A DNA stretch of 60,000 nt from the NCBI RefSeq assembly GCF_023555385.1, contig NZ_JAJSED010000001.1, positions 1,582,501 to 1,642,500 of the forward strand, in the 5' to 3' direction. Shown piece by piece: positions 8,725 through 20,380 of the stretch (position 1 is its first letter; the number at the start of each line of letters is the position of its first letter). The notes below the pieces were generated by a model that was not told the DNA's origin, ran no database searches, and saw only the letters and a program-made list of their open reading frames with translations. The DNA comes from Guyparkeria hydrothermalis (GTDB taxonomy: Bacteria > Pseudomonadota > Gammaproteobacteria > Halothiobacillales > Halothiobacillaceae). The translations under genes and the position numbers were made by a program.

Positions 8725-9457
8725 AGGCCTCTTCCGGGATCTCGCCGTTGTGGTAGACGTCCTGGACGTCGTCGAGGTCCTCGAGCATGTCGATCAGCTT
8801 GACCACCTTCTCGGCGGCCTCGCCTTCCACCGGCGCGTTGGTGGCGGCGCGCATGGTGACCTCGCTCTCCTCCGGCGGCAGGCCGGCGTCGATCATCGCC
8901 TGTTTGACGTCGCTGTAGGTCTCCGGCGTGGTGGTCACCTCGATCGAGTTGTCGTCGAACACCTGAATGTCCTCGGCGCCGGCCTCCATCGCCGCCTCCA
9001 TGACCGGATCCTCGTCGCTGCCCGGCGGGTAGTAGAGCACGCCCAGCCGGGAGAACAGGAACGAGACCGAGCCGTCGGTGCCGAGGTTGCCGCCGTTCTT
9101 GGAGAAGGCGTGGCGCACGTCGGCGACGGTTCGGGTGTTGTTGTCGGTCATGCCGGTGACGTAGACCGCCACACCGCCCGGGCCGTAGCCCTCGAAGCTG
9201 ACTTCGACGAAGTCCTGCCCCTCGAGATCACCGGCACCGCGCTTCGCGGCGCGCTCGATGGTGTCCTTGGGCATGTTCGCGGAGAGCGCCTTGTCCCAGG
9301 CCAGGCGCAGGCGCGGGTTGGCCGACGGGTCGGCATTGCCGCCCGTGCGCGCGGCAACCGTGATCTCGCGGATGATCTTTGTCCAGATCTTGCCGCGTTT
9401 CTTATCCTGCGCCGCCTTGCGGTGCTTGATGTTCGCCCACTTGCTGTGACCGGCCAT
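8717..9457 (-). CDS. yebC: YebC/PmpR-family protein (putative transcription or translation factor)
   Basis: Members of this widespread family have been described as DNA-binding regulators and, more recently, as helpers of ribosomes stalled at prolines. Diagnostic sequences are [14 protein letters not shown] at the N-terminus, [20 protein letters not shown], and [10 protein letters not shown]. 246 residues is normal. GAGGAAA lies upstream of the ATG. It is the first gene of the ruv-tol-que run; the 73 bases before it contain no convincing terminator, so read-through from the MFS gene is possible. Confidence 0.95.
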   Translation of the reverse strand: MAGHSKWANIKHRKAAQDKKRGKIWTKIIREITVAARTGGNADPSANPRLRLAWDKALSANMPKDTIERAAKRGAGDLEGQDFVEVSFEGYGPGGVAVYVTGMTDNNTRTVADVRHAFSKNGGNLGTDGSVSFLFSRLGVLYYPPGSDEDPVMEAAMEAGAEDIQVFDDNSIEVTTTPETYSDVKQAMIDAGLPPEESEVTMRAATNAPVEGEAAEKVVKLIDMLEDLDDVQDVYHNGEIPEEAYA

Positions 9458-9530
9458 CTTGTCGTTTCCTCGTCAAATGTGAACCGAACCCCGCATCGGG
9501 GGCGGATATTGCAGCGTGCAAATCATTCTA

Positions 9531-10780
9531 TCAAAGCCGGGCGTTTCCCCCCGACGACATGACTCGGTCGGTGCGCCACCACACTCCCCACAGTGCGAGC
9601 GCGGCGAGATACAGCGTCGCCATGCCTGTCGCCAGCGCCAGCAGGGAATCGGCCAGCAAGGCCACCAGCACCCCGGAGACGATGCCGGCAAAGGCCATCT
9701 GGGTGGCGCCCTGCAGGGCCGAGGCCAGGCCGCGCTGGGCCGGCCAGTAGTCGAGCGCGGTGATGTTGAGCGCCGGCATGGTGGTCGCCATGCCCATCAC
9801 GTACAGCGTGATCGGCGTGACGGTCAGCCACACGCTGTGCACCTGGTCGGCCGGCTGCAGGCTGACCTGCAGCAGGTTGTAGAGCACGGCAAGCCCGCTG
9901 ATCGACAGCCCCAGCCCCATGGTGGCGGTCATGCTCAATCGCCCCGCCAGCCAGCGGGTCATACGGCTGCCGAGGATCAGGCCGGTCACCAGCGGCACGA
10001 AGAACTTCCAGAAATCGGTCTCATGCTGACCGAGGTGGTCGATCAGGATGGCGGGGGCGGCCGCGACGTAGAGGAACATGCCGCCAAACAGCAGGGCGAA
10101 CACCACGATCAGCTGCATGTAGCGCGGATGCGCGAAGGCGCGCAGGTAGCTCTTGGCGACGAAACCCGGCGCGAACGACTGGCGCGCCTCGCGCGAGACC
10201 GTTTCGGGCAACAGCCGCCAGATCGCCAGGACCAGCAGCAGGGAAAAGCCGAACAGGAACCAGAACACCGAGCGCCACCCGAACCACTCGTGCAGCCACC
10301 CGCCGATGATCGGTGCGGCCGCGGGTGCGGCGGCGAACACCAGCATGACGTTGGCCATCACCCGCTGGGCATCGGCCCCGCCGAACATGTCGCGCACCAG
10401 CGCCCGGCCGATCACCACCCCGGCACCGGCCGCCAGCCCCTGCCCCACGCGGGCGGCGATCAACTGGAGGAGACTCTGGGAAATCGCGGCAAGCACGGTC
10501 ATCACGGCATAGGCCAGCAGGGCCAAGAGGATGACGCGCTTGCGACCGAAGCTGTCCGCCGCCGGGCCGTAGAACAGCATCATCGAGCCGAAAGCGACCA
10601 GGTAGAGACTCAAGGTCTGCTGGACGGCCGCCTGACCGACGCCGAATTCACTACCGATGGCATGGAAGGACGGCAGGTAGGCATCGACGGTGAAGGGCGC
10701 GAGCATCAACAGCCCGGCGATCACCAGGATCAGCACCGCGGCGCGGCGCCCTTGCGGAGAGGGGGCTTCGGACGGCCCGC

Positions 10781-10784
<4 letters not shown>
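9531..10784 (-). CDS. Bcr/CflA-type MFS efflux transporter
   Basis: A 12-helix major facilitator protein of the Bcr/CflA drug-export subfamily. [23 protein letters not shown] in helix 1 and the loop motif [15 protein letters not shown] (about residues 74-88) are characteristic. 417 residues is the usual length. It overlaps the stop of the upstream trpG/pabA-type gene by 4 bases, so the two are translated together. The substrate cannot be told from sequence; family members export bicyclomycin, chloramphenicol-type drugs or metabolites. Confidence 0.88.
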
Positions 10785-11389
<605 letters not shown>

Positions 11390-11560
11390 GTACGGCTGCC
11401 ACTCCATGATCAAAGAGGTGTCGCTGCCCCGGGAGGCGACGCGGCCGGGCCCGGGACAACCCCGCGACGAAGCGGCCGCCGCAAGGGCGACCAGTATAGC
11501 TCACACCGCCCGGCGGACGAGCCTGGCGCGCGCCGCGAACCCGCCGCCAGAACGGCTGCC

Positions 11561-12304
11561 TCAGTGGTACTTCTCGACGGTGACATGCCCCGGCTCGCGA
11601 CGCCGATGGCGACGCAACCCGCGCGCTTCCAGTCGCTGCTGGACCGCCTCGATCATGTCCGAGTTCCCGCAGAGCATGACGTGCGCGTCCTCGGGGCGCA
11701 GCGTCAACCCGACCAGCCGCTCGATATCGCCGGAGTCCAGCGCCGCCGGAATGCGCTGTTGCAACGTCCCGGTGACGGTCTCCCGGGTGACCAGCGGCAC
11801 GAAGGTCAGCCGGTTGCCATACCGATGCAGGAGCTCGCGAATCGTATCGCCATAGGTCAGGTCCGAGGCGGTGCGCACCGAGTGGCACAGCACTACCCGC
11901 TCGGCACGCTGCCAGGGGGCATCGGTCTTGAGCATGGACAGGAAGGGGCCGAGCGCCGTCCCCGTGGCGAACAGCCACAGATGGCGATGCTCGGGGGTGC
12001 GCTCCATGGTCATCGTGCCGGTGACCGAGGAATGCACCTGGAACAGGTCGCCGGCCTCGAGCCGGGCCAGCCGGGGGGAGAGCGGCCCTTCCGGCACGAC
12101 GTTGAAATAGATCTCGTGAGGCGTCTCGTCCGGGGCGTTGACCAGCGAATAGGGCCGCGCGATCCGCTCGCCGTCGACATCCAGCCCGACGCGCACGAAC
12201 TGCCCGGCCTTGAACGCGGGTAGCGGCGCGTCGAAGCGCAATGAAAACAGGCCGTCGTTCCAGCGGATCTTCTCGACCACGGTCGCCTCAAGCCATTCGC
12301 CCAT
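11561..12304 (-). CDS. fpr: Ferredoxin--NADP+ reductase
   Basis: A flavoenzyme exchanging electrons between NADPH and ferredoxin or flavodoxin. The FAD-binding segment ARPYSLVNAP is near residue 50, the NADP-binding region LFATGTALGPFLSML near 110, and the C-terminus VEKYH is close to the VEKYW typical of the short bacterial Fpr type. 247 residues fits. GAGGTGA lies upstream of the ATG. It stands alone, with about 150-base gaps on either side in which I see nothing definite. Confidence 0.93.
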   Translation of the reverse strand: MGEWLEATVVEKIRWNDGLFSLRFDAPLPAFKAGQFVRVGLDVDGERIARPYSLVNAPDETPHEIYFNVVPEGPLSPRLARLEAGDLFQVHSSVTGTMTMERTPEHRHLWLFATGTALGPFLSMLKTDAPWQRAERVVLCHSVRTASDLTYGDTIRELLHRYGNRLTFVPLVTRETVTGTLQQRIPAALDSGDIERLVGLTLRPEDAHVMLCGNSDMIEAVQQRLEARGLRRHRRREPGHVTVEKYH

Positions 12305-12414
12305 CAGTCACCTCGCGTCATGTTTGTTGTCGCCCTCGCGGCCGGCTTGCCGCCGGGGGCGCTTGAGAACGCAACCAGTGTAGCGATGCCCTGCCGGCCA
12401 CGCAGACCCGTTGC

Positions 12415-13356
12415 TTAGGATCGCTCACGGTGACGCCGCTGACGACGCTGATAGAGGGTGATCATCAGCAGCGCCGACAGGATCAGGCCGATACCGAGCT
12501 GCTTGACCGGACCGGGCGTCTCGCCCAGCACCAGCCAGGCACTAAGCACACCGATACCCGGCACCAGAAGCGAGCCGAAACCGGCCACCCAGGTAGGCAG
12601 GTGGTGCAGTGAATAGACCCACAGCAGCCAACCGATCGCGCCGGCCAGCAGCACGTTGTAGAACAGCCCCCAGAAGAAGTTGGGCGTGGCGTTGATCGCG
12701 AACGGCTCGGCCCAGAGCGCCACGCCCGCCAGCAGCAATCCACCGTAGAGCATCTGCCAGGCCGTCAGACTCAAAAGATCGGGCCGGTAGCGGTGGTAGT
12801 AGCGCTTCTGCCAGATCGCCCCCAGCGCCCAGCCGAACCCCGAAGCAAGGCCGAACCCCACCGCGCCGACGGCAAGCGCCTGCTCCCAGGGGGCGATCAG
12901 CAGCACCAGACCGGGAAGCGCCAGGCCGATGGCCAGCAACTGGATGCCGGTGATGCGTTCGTGCAGGGCGAAGTGCGCCATCAATGTCAGCCACAACGGC
13001 ATCATGAACACGATCACCGACGTCTCGCCGGCCGGGCCGGTTTCCAGCGCCCACATCATGAAGCCGACGAAGGCGGCCGTCTGGAACACGCCGATCGGCA
13101 GGACGTAGAACAACGGCGGCGGTCGCAGGCGCTTGCCGGCCAGCGGCAGGATCGCGATCAGAAGCAGTGCCGGCACCACGGTGCGCAGCGCGGCGAACCA
13201 GGCCGGCGAGACATCGGTCAGCACCGCCTTCATCACCACCCAGTTATAGCCCCAGAGGATGCCGAGCAGCAGCAATGCCAGCAGCGGCATCACCGTAACG
13301 GGTGCGCTTTCGGGAATATCGCGATCTTCGACGGGACCTGGGGTCGGCTCGGTCAT
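12415..13356 (-). CDS. EamA/DMT-superfamily permease
   Basis: A ten-helix exporter of the drug/metabolite superfamily, 313 residues, with two EamA repeats. The first begins at LLLLGILWGYNWVVMKAVLTDVSPAWFAALR; the second covers FGWALGAIWQKRY to LVPGIGVLSAWLVLGE. The C-terminus is a short basic tail (QRRQRRHRERS). Relatives export amino acids or other metabolites; nothing here shows the substrate. It is monocistronic and diverges from the small membrane protein genes at 13.5 kb. Confidence 0.88.
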   Translation of the reverse strand: MTEPTPGPVEDRDIPESAPVTVMPLLALLLLGILWGYNWVVMKAVLTDVSPAWFAALRTVVPALLLIAILPLAGKRLRPPPLFYVLPIGVFQTAAFVGFMMWALETGPAGETSVIVFMMPLWLTLMAHFALHERITGIQLLAIGLALPGLVLLIAPWEQALAVGAVGFGLASGFGWALGAIWQKRYYHRYRPDLLSLTAWQMLYGGLLLAGVALWAEPFAINATPNFFWGLFYNVLLAGAIGWLLWVYSLHHLPTWVAGFGSLLVPGIGVLSAWLVLGETPGPVKQLGIGLILSALLMITLYQRRQRRHRERS

Positions 13357-13467
13357 GCGCTCACCGGCGGTTTCGGGAAGGCCGGCGATGGTAGCAGCCT
13401 GCCGTCACCGACGGGGAAGCCGGGTGGACGGCGAGGAACTGCAGCAATATTGAGCCATCCCATCTAT

Positions 13468-13521
13468 TGTCCACGTGGACGAGCCATTTTCGCGGCCACC
13501 CCGACGCGGGGTTGAGGCCGC
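13468..13521 (+). promoter_or_regulatory. 12-bp palindrome and leader hairpin before the small membrane protein gene
   Basis: GTCCACGTGGAC at 13469-13480 is a perfect 12-base palindrome and could be an operator. Just after it, 13492-13521 folds into a stem of GCGGCC/GGCCGC (6 bp), continued by ACCCC/GGGGT with one further pair and a tiny loop. It ends 9 bases before the GGAGG ribosome site at 13531. No U-run follows, so it is more likely a leader structure than a terminator. Function is not known. Confidence 0.4.
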
Positions 13522-13542
13522 TTCGTCATAGGAGGTAGCACC

Positions 13543-13707
13543 ATGCTTTCTTGGGCACTCGTATTTCTGATCGTGGGCATCATTGCCGGCGTGCTGGGGA
13601 TGAGCGGCATCGCTGGCGCGGCCACGCAGATCGCCTGGATCCTGTTCGTCGTTGGCCTGATCCTGGCCATCGTGTTCTTCCTGATGGGACGGCGCCCGCC
13701 GGTCTGA
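13543..13707 (+). CDS. DUF1328 (YtjA-like, UPF0391) small membrane protein
   Basis: A 54-residue protein starting [19 protein letters not shown] and continuing through [29 protein letters not shown]: two hydrophobic helices joined by a Gly/Ala turn, which is the DUF1328 pattern. GGAGG lies 7 bases before the ATG, so translation looks strong. Family members are often stress-induced in gammaproteobacteria, but their function is unknown. A strong terminator follows 28 bases after the stop. Confidence 0.88.
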   Translation: MLSWALVFLIVGIIAGVLGMSGIAGAATQIAWILFVVGLILAIVFFLMGRRPPV

Positions 13708-13735
13708 CCGCGCCAACCCGGCAGGAAACCGAGGA

Positions 13736-13762
13736 AACCCCGGCATGGCCGGGGTTTTTTTG
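13736..13762 (+). terminator. Rho-independent terminator after DUF1328 gene
   Basis: The stem AACCCCGGC/GCCGGGGTT (9 bp) with a 3-base loop is followed by a run of seven T on the plus strand. Confidence 0.9.
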
Positions 13763-13893
13763 TGTCAGGCACCACACCATCGGGACTGCCACTACACGAC
13801 GGCGGGAGACGCTTCGGCTACCATCGTCAGGTGCCCGGCGGGCCGGACACAGCCAAAGGGAAGTCAGCACATACGACAAAGGAGAACGTCCCC

Positions 13894-14256
13894 ATGGAAA
13901 CCTCATCCTCAGCGGCCGACGCCCGCTCGATCATCGAACCGCTGTACCGCGGCAAGTTCTGGATGCAGCTGATCGGCGTGATGATGATCATCTACGGCGT
14001 GATCACCGCCCTATCGATAGTCGGCATCATCATCGCCTGGATTCCCATCTGGGCCGGGGTGGTCCTGATGCAGGCCGCCGGTGCCGTCCACCGTGCCTAC
14101 ACCAGCAACGAGCCCCAGGAGGCGAGCTACGCCATGGGCAAGATCCGGATCTACTTCACGATCTTCGGCGTGCTGACTCTGCTCGGCCTGATCATGATGG
14201 TCGTCAGCATGATCTTCGGCGTCGGCATGATGGGAATGGGTGCAGGCAACTTCTGA
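13894..14256 (+). CDS. DUF5362-like membrane protein
   Basis: A 120-residue membrane protein. AAAGGAG lies 9 bases before the chosen ATG; the open frame extends further upstream without a ribosome site and would run into the preceding terminator. A soluble N-terminus (METSSSAADARSIIEPLYRGKFW) precedes a helix at about residues 26-60 (MQLIGVMMIIYGVITALSIVGI...WIPIWAG), an amphipathic stretch (HRAYTSNEPQEASYAMGKIRIYF), and a last Gly/Met-rich helix. The pattern resembles DUF5362 proteins, of unknown function; the family name is from memory and moderately sure. Confidence 0.75.
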   Translation: METSSSAADARSIIEPLYRGKFWMQLIGVMMIIYGVITALSIVGIIIAWIPIWAGVVLMQAAGAVHRAYTSNEPQEASYAMGKIRIYFTIFGVLTLLGLIMMVVSMIFGVGMMGMGAGNF

Positions 14257-14282
14257 CGTCCGCCTGACCGAACGCAACACGA

Positions 14283-14318
14283 AAAAAAGCCCCCGGCCGG
14301 AACCGGGGGCTTTCTTTT
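14283..14318. terminator. Bidirectional terminator between the DUF5362-like gene and thiC
   Basis: AAAGCCCCCGG/CCGGGGGCTTT with a short loop, T-rich on both strands (TTTCTTTT on plus, a run of A on the left). It serves two convergent genes. Confidence 0.9.
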
Positions 14319-14339
14319 ATGAATCAGCGCGTGGGCCGA

Positions 14340-16420
<2,081 letters not shown>

Positions 16421-16625
16421 GGTAATGACTGTCCCAGCCCTGCTGAAACAGCCCCTTCAATGGGCGCAACGCTACCCCAGCAAGCGGAAAACAACAAGTT
16501 CCCGCACCGCTTTCAGTCACTTAGCCGCGTCACCCGGCGCGCATCGCGCGCTGCCTGAAGTTGCCCGGACGGGGGAAAACCCGTAAATTACCGCGCACTC
16601 AATTTTCCGAACTCAGAGCCAAACC

Positions 16626-17285
16626 ATGCCCACCGACATCGAACTGGCCCGCTTCAATATGGTCGAGCAGCAGATCCGCCCCTGGGACGTGCTCGACAAG
16701 CGCGTTCTGGAGGTGTTCTTTAACGTCCCGCGCGAGCGCTTCGTCCCGGACGCCGAGCGCGTCCACGCCTTCGCCGACGTCGCCGTACCGATCGGTCACG
16801 GCCAGACGATGCTGCCGCCGGTGGTCGAGGGCCGCATCCTGCAGTACCTGCAGGTCCAGCCCAACGAGCGCGTGCTCGAGATCGGCACTGGCACCGGCTT
16901 TTTCACCGCCTGCCTCGCCTCGCTGGGCAACAGCGTTCGCTCGGTCGACCTGTTCGAGGACTTCACGGAACGCGCCGGCGGCCTGCTCGCCGAGCTGGGC
17001 TTCGAGCGCGTGGTGCTGGAAACAGGCGATGCGCATGACGGATGGGCCAATGACGAGCACTTCGACGTGATCGTCTTCACCGGCGCTCGCACCACCATGC
17101 CGGAGGCCTGCTTCCGCCAGCTCAACGTCGGCGGCCGCCTGCTGGCGATCACCGGCACGGGCCCGATCCAGACCGTCTCGATGGTCACCCGCGAATCCGA
17201 GACCCAGTTCCGGACCGACTCGCTGTTCGAGACCCGGACCGGCTACCTGATCGGCGCGGAACCCAAGCCGGCCTTCTCGCTCTGA
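16626..17285 (+). CDS. Protein-L-isoaspartate O-methyltransferase-like protein
   Basis: A 219-residue SAM-dependent methyltransferase of the Pcm family. Motif I VLEIGTGTGFFTACLA is near residue 80, preceded by VPIGHGQTMLPPVVEGRILQYL, the Pcm substrate-side region. The N-terminus (FNMVEQQIRPWDVLDKRVLEVF) is that of the Pcm-like group commonly found just before tolC in gammaproteobacteria, as here. The usual catalytic region differs from classical Pcm (GQTML rather than GQTIS), so repair activity is likely but not certain. Confidence 0.85.
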   Translation: MPTDIELARFNMVEQQIRPWDVLDKRVLEVFFNVPRERFVPDAERVHAFADVAVPIGHGQTMLPPVVEGRILQYLQVQPNERVLEIGTGTGFFTACLASLGNSVRSVDLFEDFTERAGGLLAELGFERVVLETGDAHDGWANDEHFDVIVFTGARTTMPEACFRQLNVGGRLLAITGTGPIQTVSMVTRESETQFRTDSLFETRTGYLIGAEPKPAFSL

Positions 17286-17329
17286 TTACACCCGGTCGAC
17301 GGTCTCCGGCCGGACCAGGACAACCCGAC

Positions 17330-17360
17330 ACGGCCCCGGTATCTCACCCGGGGCCGTTCT
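17330..17360 (+). terminator. Possible weak terminator after the Pcm-like gene
   Basis: A 10-bp stem ACGGCCCCGG/CCGGGGCCGT with an 8-base loop is followed by only a short T-poor tail (TCTGCGTT). It may attenuate rather than stop transcription into tolC. Confidence 0.45.
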
Positions 17361-17519
17361 GCGTTAAGCTCGACGTTTCGGCAGGGGCCGAGGCGCATCG
17401 ATCGCCGGCTCTTTCGAGCTCCCCGCCGCGCGCTGGCACTCAATCAGCCGCTGGGGTATCGTGCCGATAGCTAGCAGGCTAATCAATTACGCATCCAACC
17501 TGTCCGAGGAAGCTCGACC

Positions 17520-19034
17520 ATGCCAGTCCCTCGCCTCACATCCTCCCCCGGCCGGGGCGTGCCTCGCAGCCTTGACCGACCCTTCCGCCGAGCTGCCCTG
17601 TCGGCCGCCATCGGCATGGGGCTGACACTGGCAGCCGGCACGGCAGCGGCCGCGGACCTGCTGGACGTCTACGCACTGGCCGAACAGAACGATCAGCAAC
17701 TGCGGGCGGCGCAGCAGCAGCGACTCTCGGTCGAGCAGAACATTCCCATCGAACGGGCCGACCTGCTGCCTCAGGTTCAGGGCAATGCCGGCGTCAACTA
17801 CACCCACACGCGGGTTCTTGACGGCGGTTTCGCGGGATCCGACGAGATCAGCGGCACGGGCCGCAATGTGGCCCTGACCTTGTCACAAACGATCTACAAC
17901 CGGACGGAAAACCTGCAGCTCGACGTCGCCGAACTGCAGGTGCGCCAGGCCGATATCGACTACGAACAGGCCCGGCAGGACCTGATCCTGCGTACCGGTC
18001 AGGCCTATTTCCAGGTACTGAACGCCGATGCCCAGCTTCAGTTGGCCAAGGCCAACCGCACCGCGCTCAAGCGCCAGCTCGAACGGGCCCAGCGCCAGTA
18101 CGACGTCGGGCTGGTCGCCGTGACCGACGTGGCGGACGCGCAGTCCCAGTACGACCAGGCGAACGCCCAGATCATCGCGGCCCGCAATGCGCTCAACAAC
18201 GCCGATGCCGCGCTGCAGACCATTATCGGCCAGAGCGAGAACGATCTGGACGACATCCGCACCAACCTCGACGTGGCTGCCCCCCAGCCGGCCGATCCGC
18301 AGCAATGGATCGATCTCGCCCTGGCGCAGAACCTCGAGTTGCAGAGCGCGGTCGTCGGCACCCAGATCGCGCAGCAGAACGTGGATGTAGCTCGTTCGCA
18401 GCGGGCACCGACCGTGAGCCTCGAAGGAAGTTACGGCTACGACAACAGCCCGAGCCAGTTCACCGGCCGCAGCGAGACGCTCAATGGCCAGGTGGGCGTG
18501 CAGCTGAATCTGCCCATCTACACCGGCGGTCGCATCAACGCCCAGTCGCGTCAGGCGGCCTTCGACTACCAGCGCAGCCAGTTCGACCTCGAGGCCCAGC
18601 GCCGCCAGGTCCGCCAGCAGACTTCCGACAGCTTCCGCGGCGTGCAGACCTCGATCAGCGAGATCACCGCCTTCCGCCAGGCGGTCGAATCGGCACGCAC
18701 CAGCCTGGTCGCCACCGAGGCCGGCTACGGCGTGGGCACGCGTACGATCGTCGATGTGCTGAACGCCGAACTGCGGGTGTTCCAGGCCATGGCCGACTAC
18801 CTCGACGCGCGCTACAACTACATCACCAACCTGCTGCAGCTGAAGGCCGACACCGGCCAGCTGACGGTCGCCGACCTCGAGGCCATCAACCGCCAGCTCA
18901 CCGAGCAGGAGACCAACGCCCTGATCGCCCCACTGATGAGCTCATCCAAAGGCGAAGGCGCGAGCTCGGTCGAGACCGAGATGATGCAGCGCGTACTCGA
19001 ACGCGCACGTCAGACGGTGGACGGCGAGCAGTAA
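17520..19034 (+). CDS. tolC: TolC-family outer membrane efflux channel
   Basis: An outer membrane channel for tripartite efflux and type I secretion. A long signal peptide (residues 1 to about 41, ending GTAAAA) precedes two OEP repeats: the first from DLLDVYALAEQNDQQL, the second around QNLELQSAVVGTQIAQQNVDVARSQRAP. The turn sequences VSLEGSYGY and LNLPIYTGGRIN are typical. GAGGAAG lies before the ATG. 504 residues is in range. It sits alone apart from the Pcm-like gene upstream; the inner membrane partners are not here. It converges on waaA with a 9-base gap. Confidence 0.93.
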   Translation: MPVPRLTSSPGRGVPRSLDRPFRRAALSAAIGMGLTLAAGTAAAADLLDVYALAEQNDQQLRAAQQQRLSVEQNIPIERADLLPQVQGNAGVNYTHTRVLDGGFAGSDEISGTGRNVALTLSQTIYNRTENLQLDVAELQVRQADIDYEQARQDLILRTGQAYFQVLNADAQLQLAKANRTALKRQLERAQRQYDVGLVAVTDVADAQSQYDQANAQIIAARNALNNADAALQTIIGQSENDLDDIRTNLDVAAPQPADPQQWIDLALAQNLELQSAVVGTQIAQQNVDVARSQRAPTVSLEGSYGYDNSPSQFTGRSETLNGQVGVQLNLPIYTGGRINAQSRQAAFDYQRSQFDLEAQRRQVRQQTSDSFRGVQTSISEITAFRQAVESARTSLVATEAGYGVGTRTIVDVLNAELRVFQAMADYLDARYNYITNLLQLKADTGQLTVADLEAINRQLTEQETNALIAPLMSSSKGEGASSVETEMMQRVLERARQTVDGEQ

Positions 19035-19043
19035 ACCGGGAAG

Positions 19044-20288
19044 TCAGCCGGCGGCGCCTTCAATCCACGCCGCCAGCCGATCGGCCAACCGGGCCGCCGC
19101 GCCGCGATGGCCGGCGATCACGGCCCGGGCCCGCTCACCGGCGACCGCCCAGTCGGCCGGATTCTCGAAGCACTCGATGACCGCAGCGGCCAGCGTGTCG
19201 GCACCCCGGACCTGACGCTCACCACCGGCCTCGCCCAGCGCGGCGAATACCGCCCGGAAGTTGCTCACGTACGGGCCACTCAACACCGCGCGCCCGACCG
19301 CGGCCGGCTCTAGCGGATTGTGCCCCCCAACGGGCTCGAGCGAGCCGCCCATGAAGACGACCGGCACTTCGCCGAAACGCTCGGCCAGCACCCCCGCTCG
19401 GTCGACCACCGCCACGGCCAGCGCCCGCTCCGGCATGCCCGCGGCTTCCCAGCGAGCCACCGAGAGACCTGCCGCCTCCACCATCCGCATGACCTCCGCC
19501 GCCCGCTCCGGATGCCGCGGAACCAGGATGAGCTGGGCATCGGGGAAGCGCTCGCGGACACGGGCATGGGCCGCCAGCACCTGCTTTTCCTCGCCCGGAT
19601 GGGTGCTGGCCGCCAGCCAGGTATGCGCCCGGGCGGCCGGGACGGCCGGGATGGTCTCCGCCACGGGCAAATCGAACTTGAGATTGCCGCAGTCGGCCAC
19701 CCGTGGCGCCCCCAGCGCAGCGAATCGATCGCGATCCTGGTCGGACTGCGCACAGACGAACCCGACGCCCGCCAGGACCTCCCGCAGGAGTGGGCCGCCC
19801 CAACGTCGGTAACGGGCAAACGAACGGTCGGACAGCCGCGCGTTGGCAATCATCATCGGCACGCTACGGCGATTCGCCTCGCGCACCAGGTTGGGCCAGA
19901 GCTCGGTCTCCATCACCACCATCGCTCGCGGTGTCAGTTGACGGAGGACCTGCCGCTGCACGAATGCGTAATCGTACGGGGCGTAGAAATGGGGCAGACC
20001 GAGCGAACGGGCCGCCTCGGCGCCGGTCTCGGTGGTGGTGCTGAGCACGATCGGCAGATCCGGCCAGCGCGAGCGCAGCTCGTCGACCAGCATCGCAGCG
20101 GCGCGGGTTTCGCCGAGCGAAACGGCGTGCAGCCAGAGCGCGCCCTGGGGGAGCCCATCGCGCAACCGGCCGAACTGCTCGAACAGGCGCCGGTCGCCCC
20201 GGGGAGCATGCCGATAGCGACGCCACGCATCCCAGACGAGCCACGGGGCAATCAGACCGAGGGCGATCTGGTACTGCCAGCGCCTCAT
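19044..20288 (-). CDS. waaA: 3-deoxy-D-manno-octulosonic acid transferase (Kdo transferase)
   Basis: WaaA adds Kdo to lipid IVA in lipopolysaccharide inner-core assembly on the cytoplasmic face of the inner membrane. The N-terminal membrane anchor (MRRWQYQIALGLIAPWLVWDAW) is followed by WLHAVSLGET, TETELWPNLV, and, in the C-terminal half, VFMGGSLEPVGGHNPLEPA, all characteristic of the family. I chose the ATG at 20288 (414 residues); the open frame further upstream is Arg-rich and unlike the family. It is divergent from the acyltransferase gene, with 92 bases between starts. Confidence 0.94.
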   Translation of the reverse strand: MRRWQYQIALGLIAPWLVWDAWRRYRHAPRGDRRLFEQFGRLRDGLPQGALWLHAVSLGETRAAAMLVDELRSRWPDLPIVLSTTTETGAEAARSLGLPHFYAPYDYAFVQRQVLRQLTPRAMVVMETELWPNLVREANRRSVPMMIANARLSDRSFARYRRWGGPLLREVLAGVGFVCAQSDQDRDRFAALGAPRVADCGNLKFDLPVAETIPAVPAARAHTWLAASTHPGEEKQVLAAHARVRERFPDAQLILVPRHPERAAEVMRMVEAAGLSVARWEAAGMPERALAVAVVDRAGVLAERFGEVPVVFMGGSLEPVGGHNPLEPAAVGRAVLSGPYVSNFRAVFAALGEAGGERQVRGADTLAAAVIECFENPADWAVAGERARAVIAGHRGAAARLADRLAAWIEGAAG

Positions 20289-20380
20289 GCCGGCACCCCG
20301 ATTTCGGCGCGATACGGCATGGGTGGAAGAGCGGGTCGGGTCAGGTGCATGGCGGGCATTATCCCTTAGAATGGCAGCCC

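Noticed and set aside
9458-9530. Possible terminator between the MFS gene and yebC
   Set aside because: A small CCCCG/CGGGG hairpin is present but it has no run of T, and promoter-like hexamers nearby are too weak to call.
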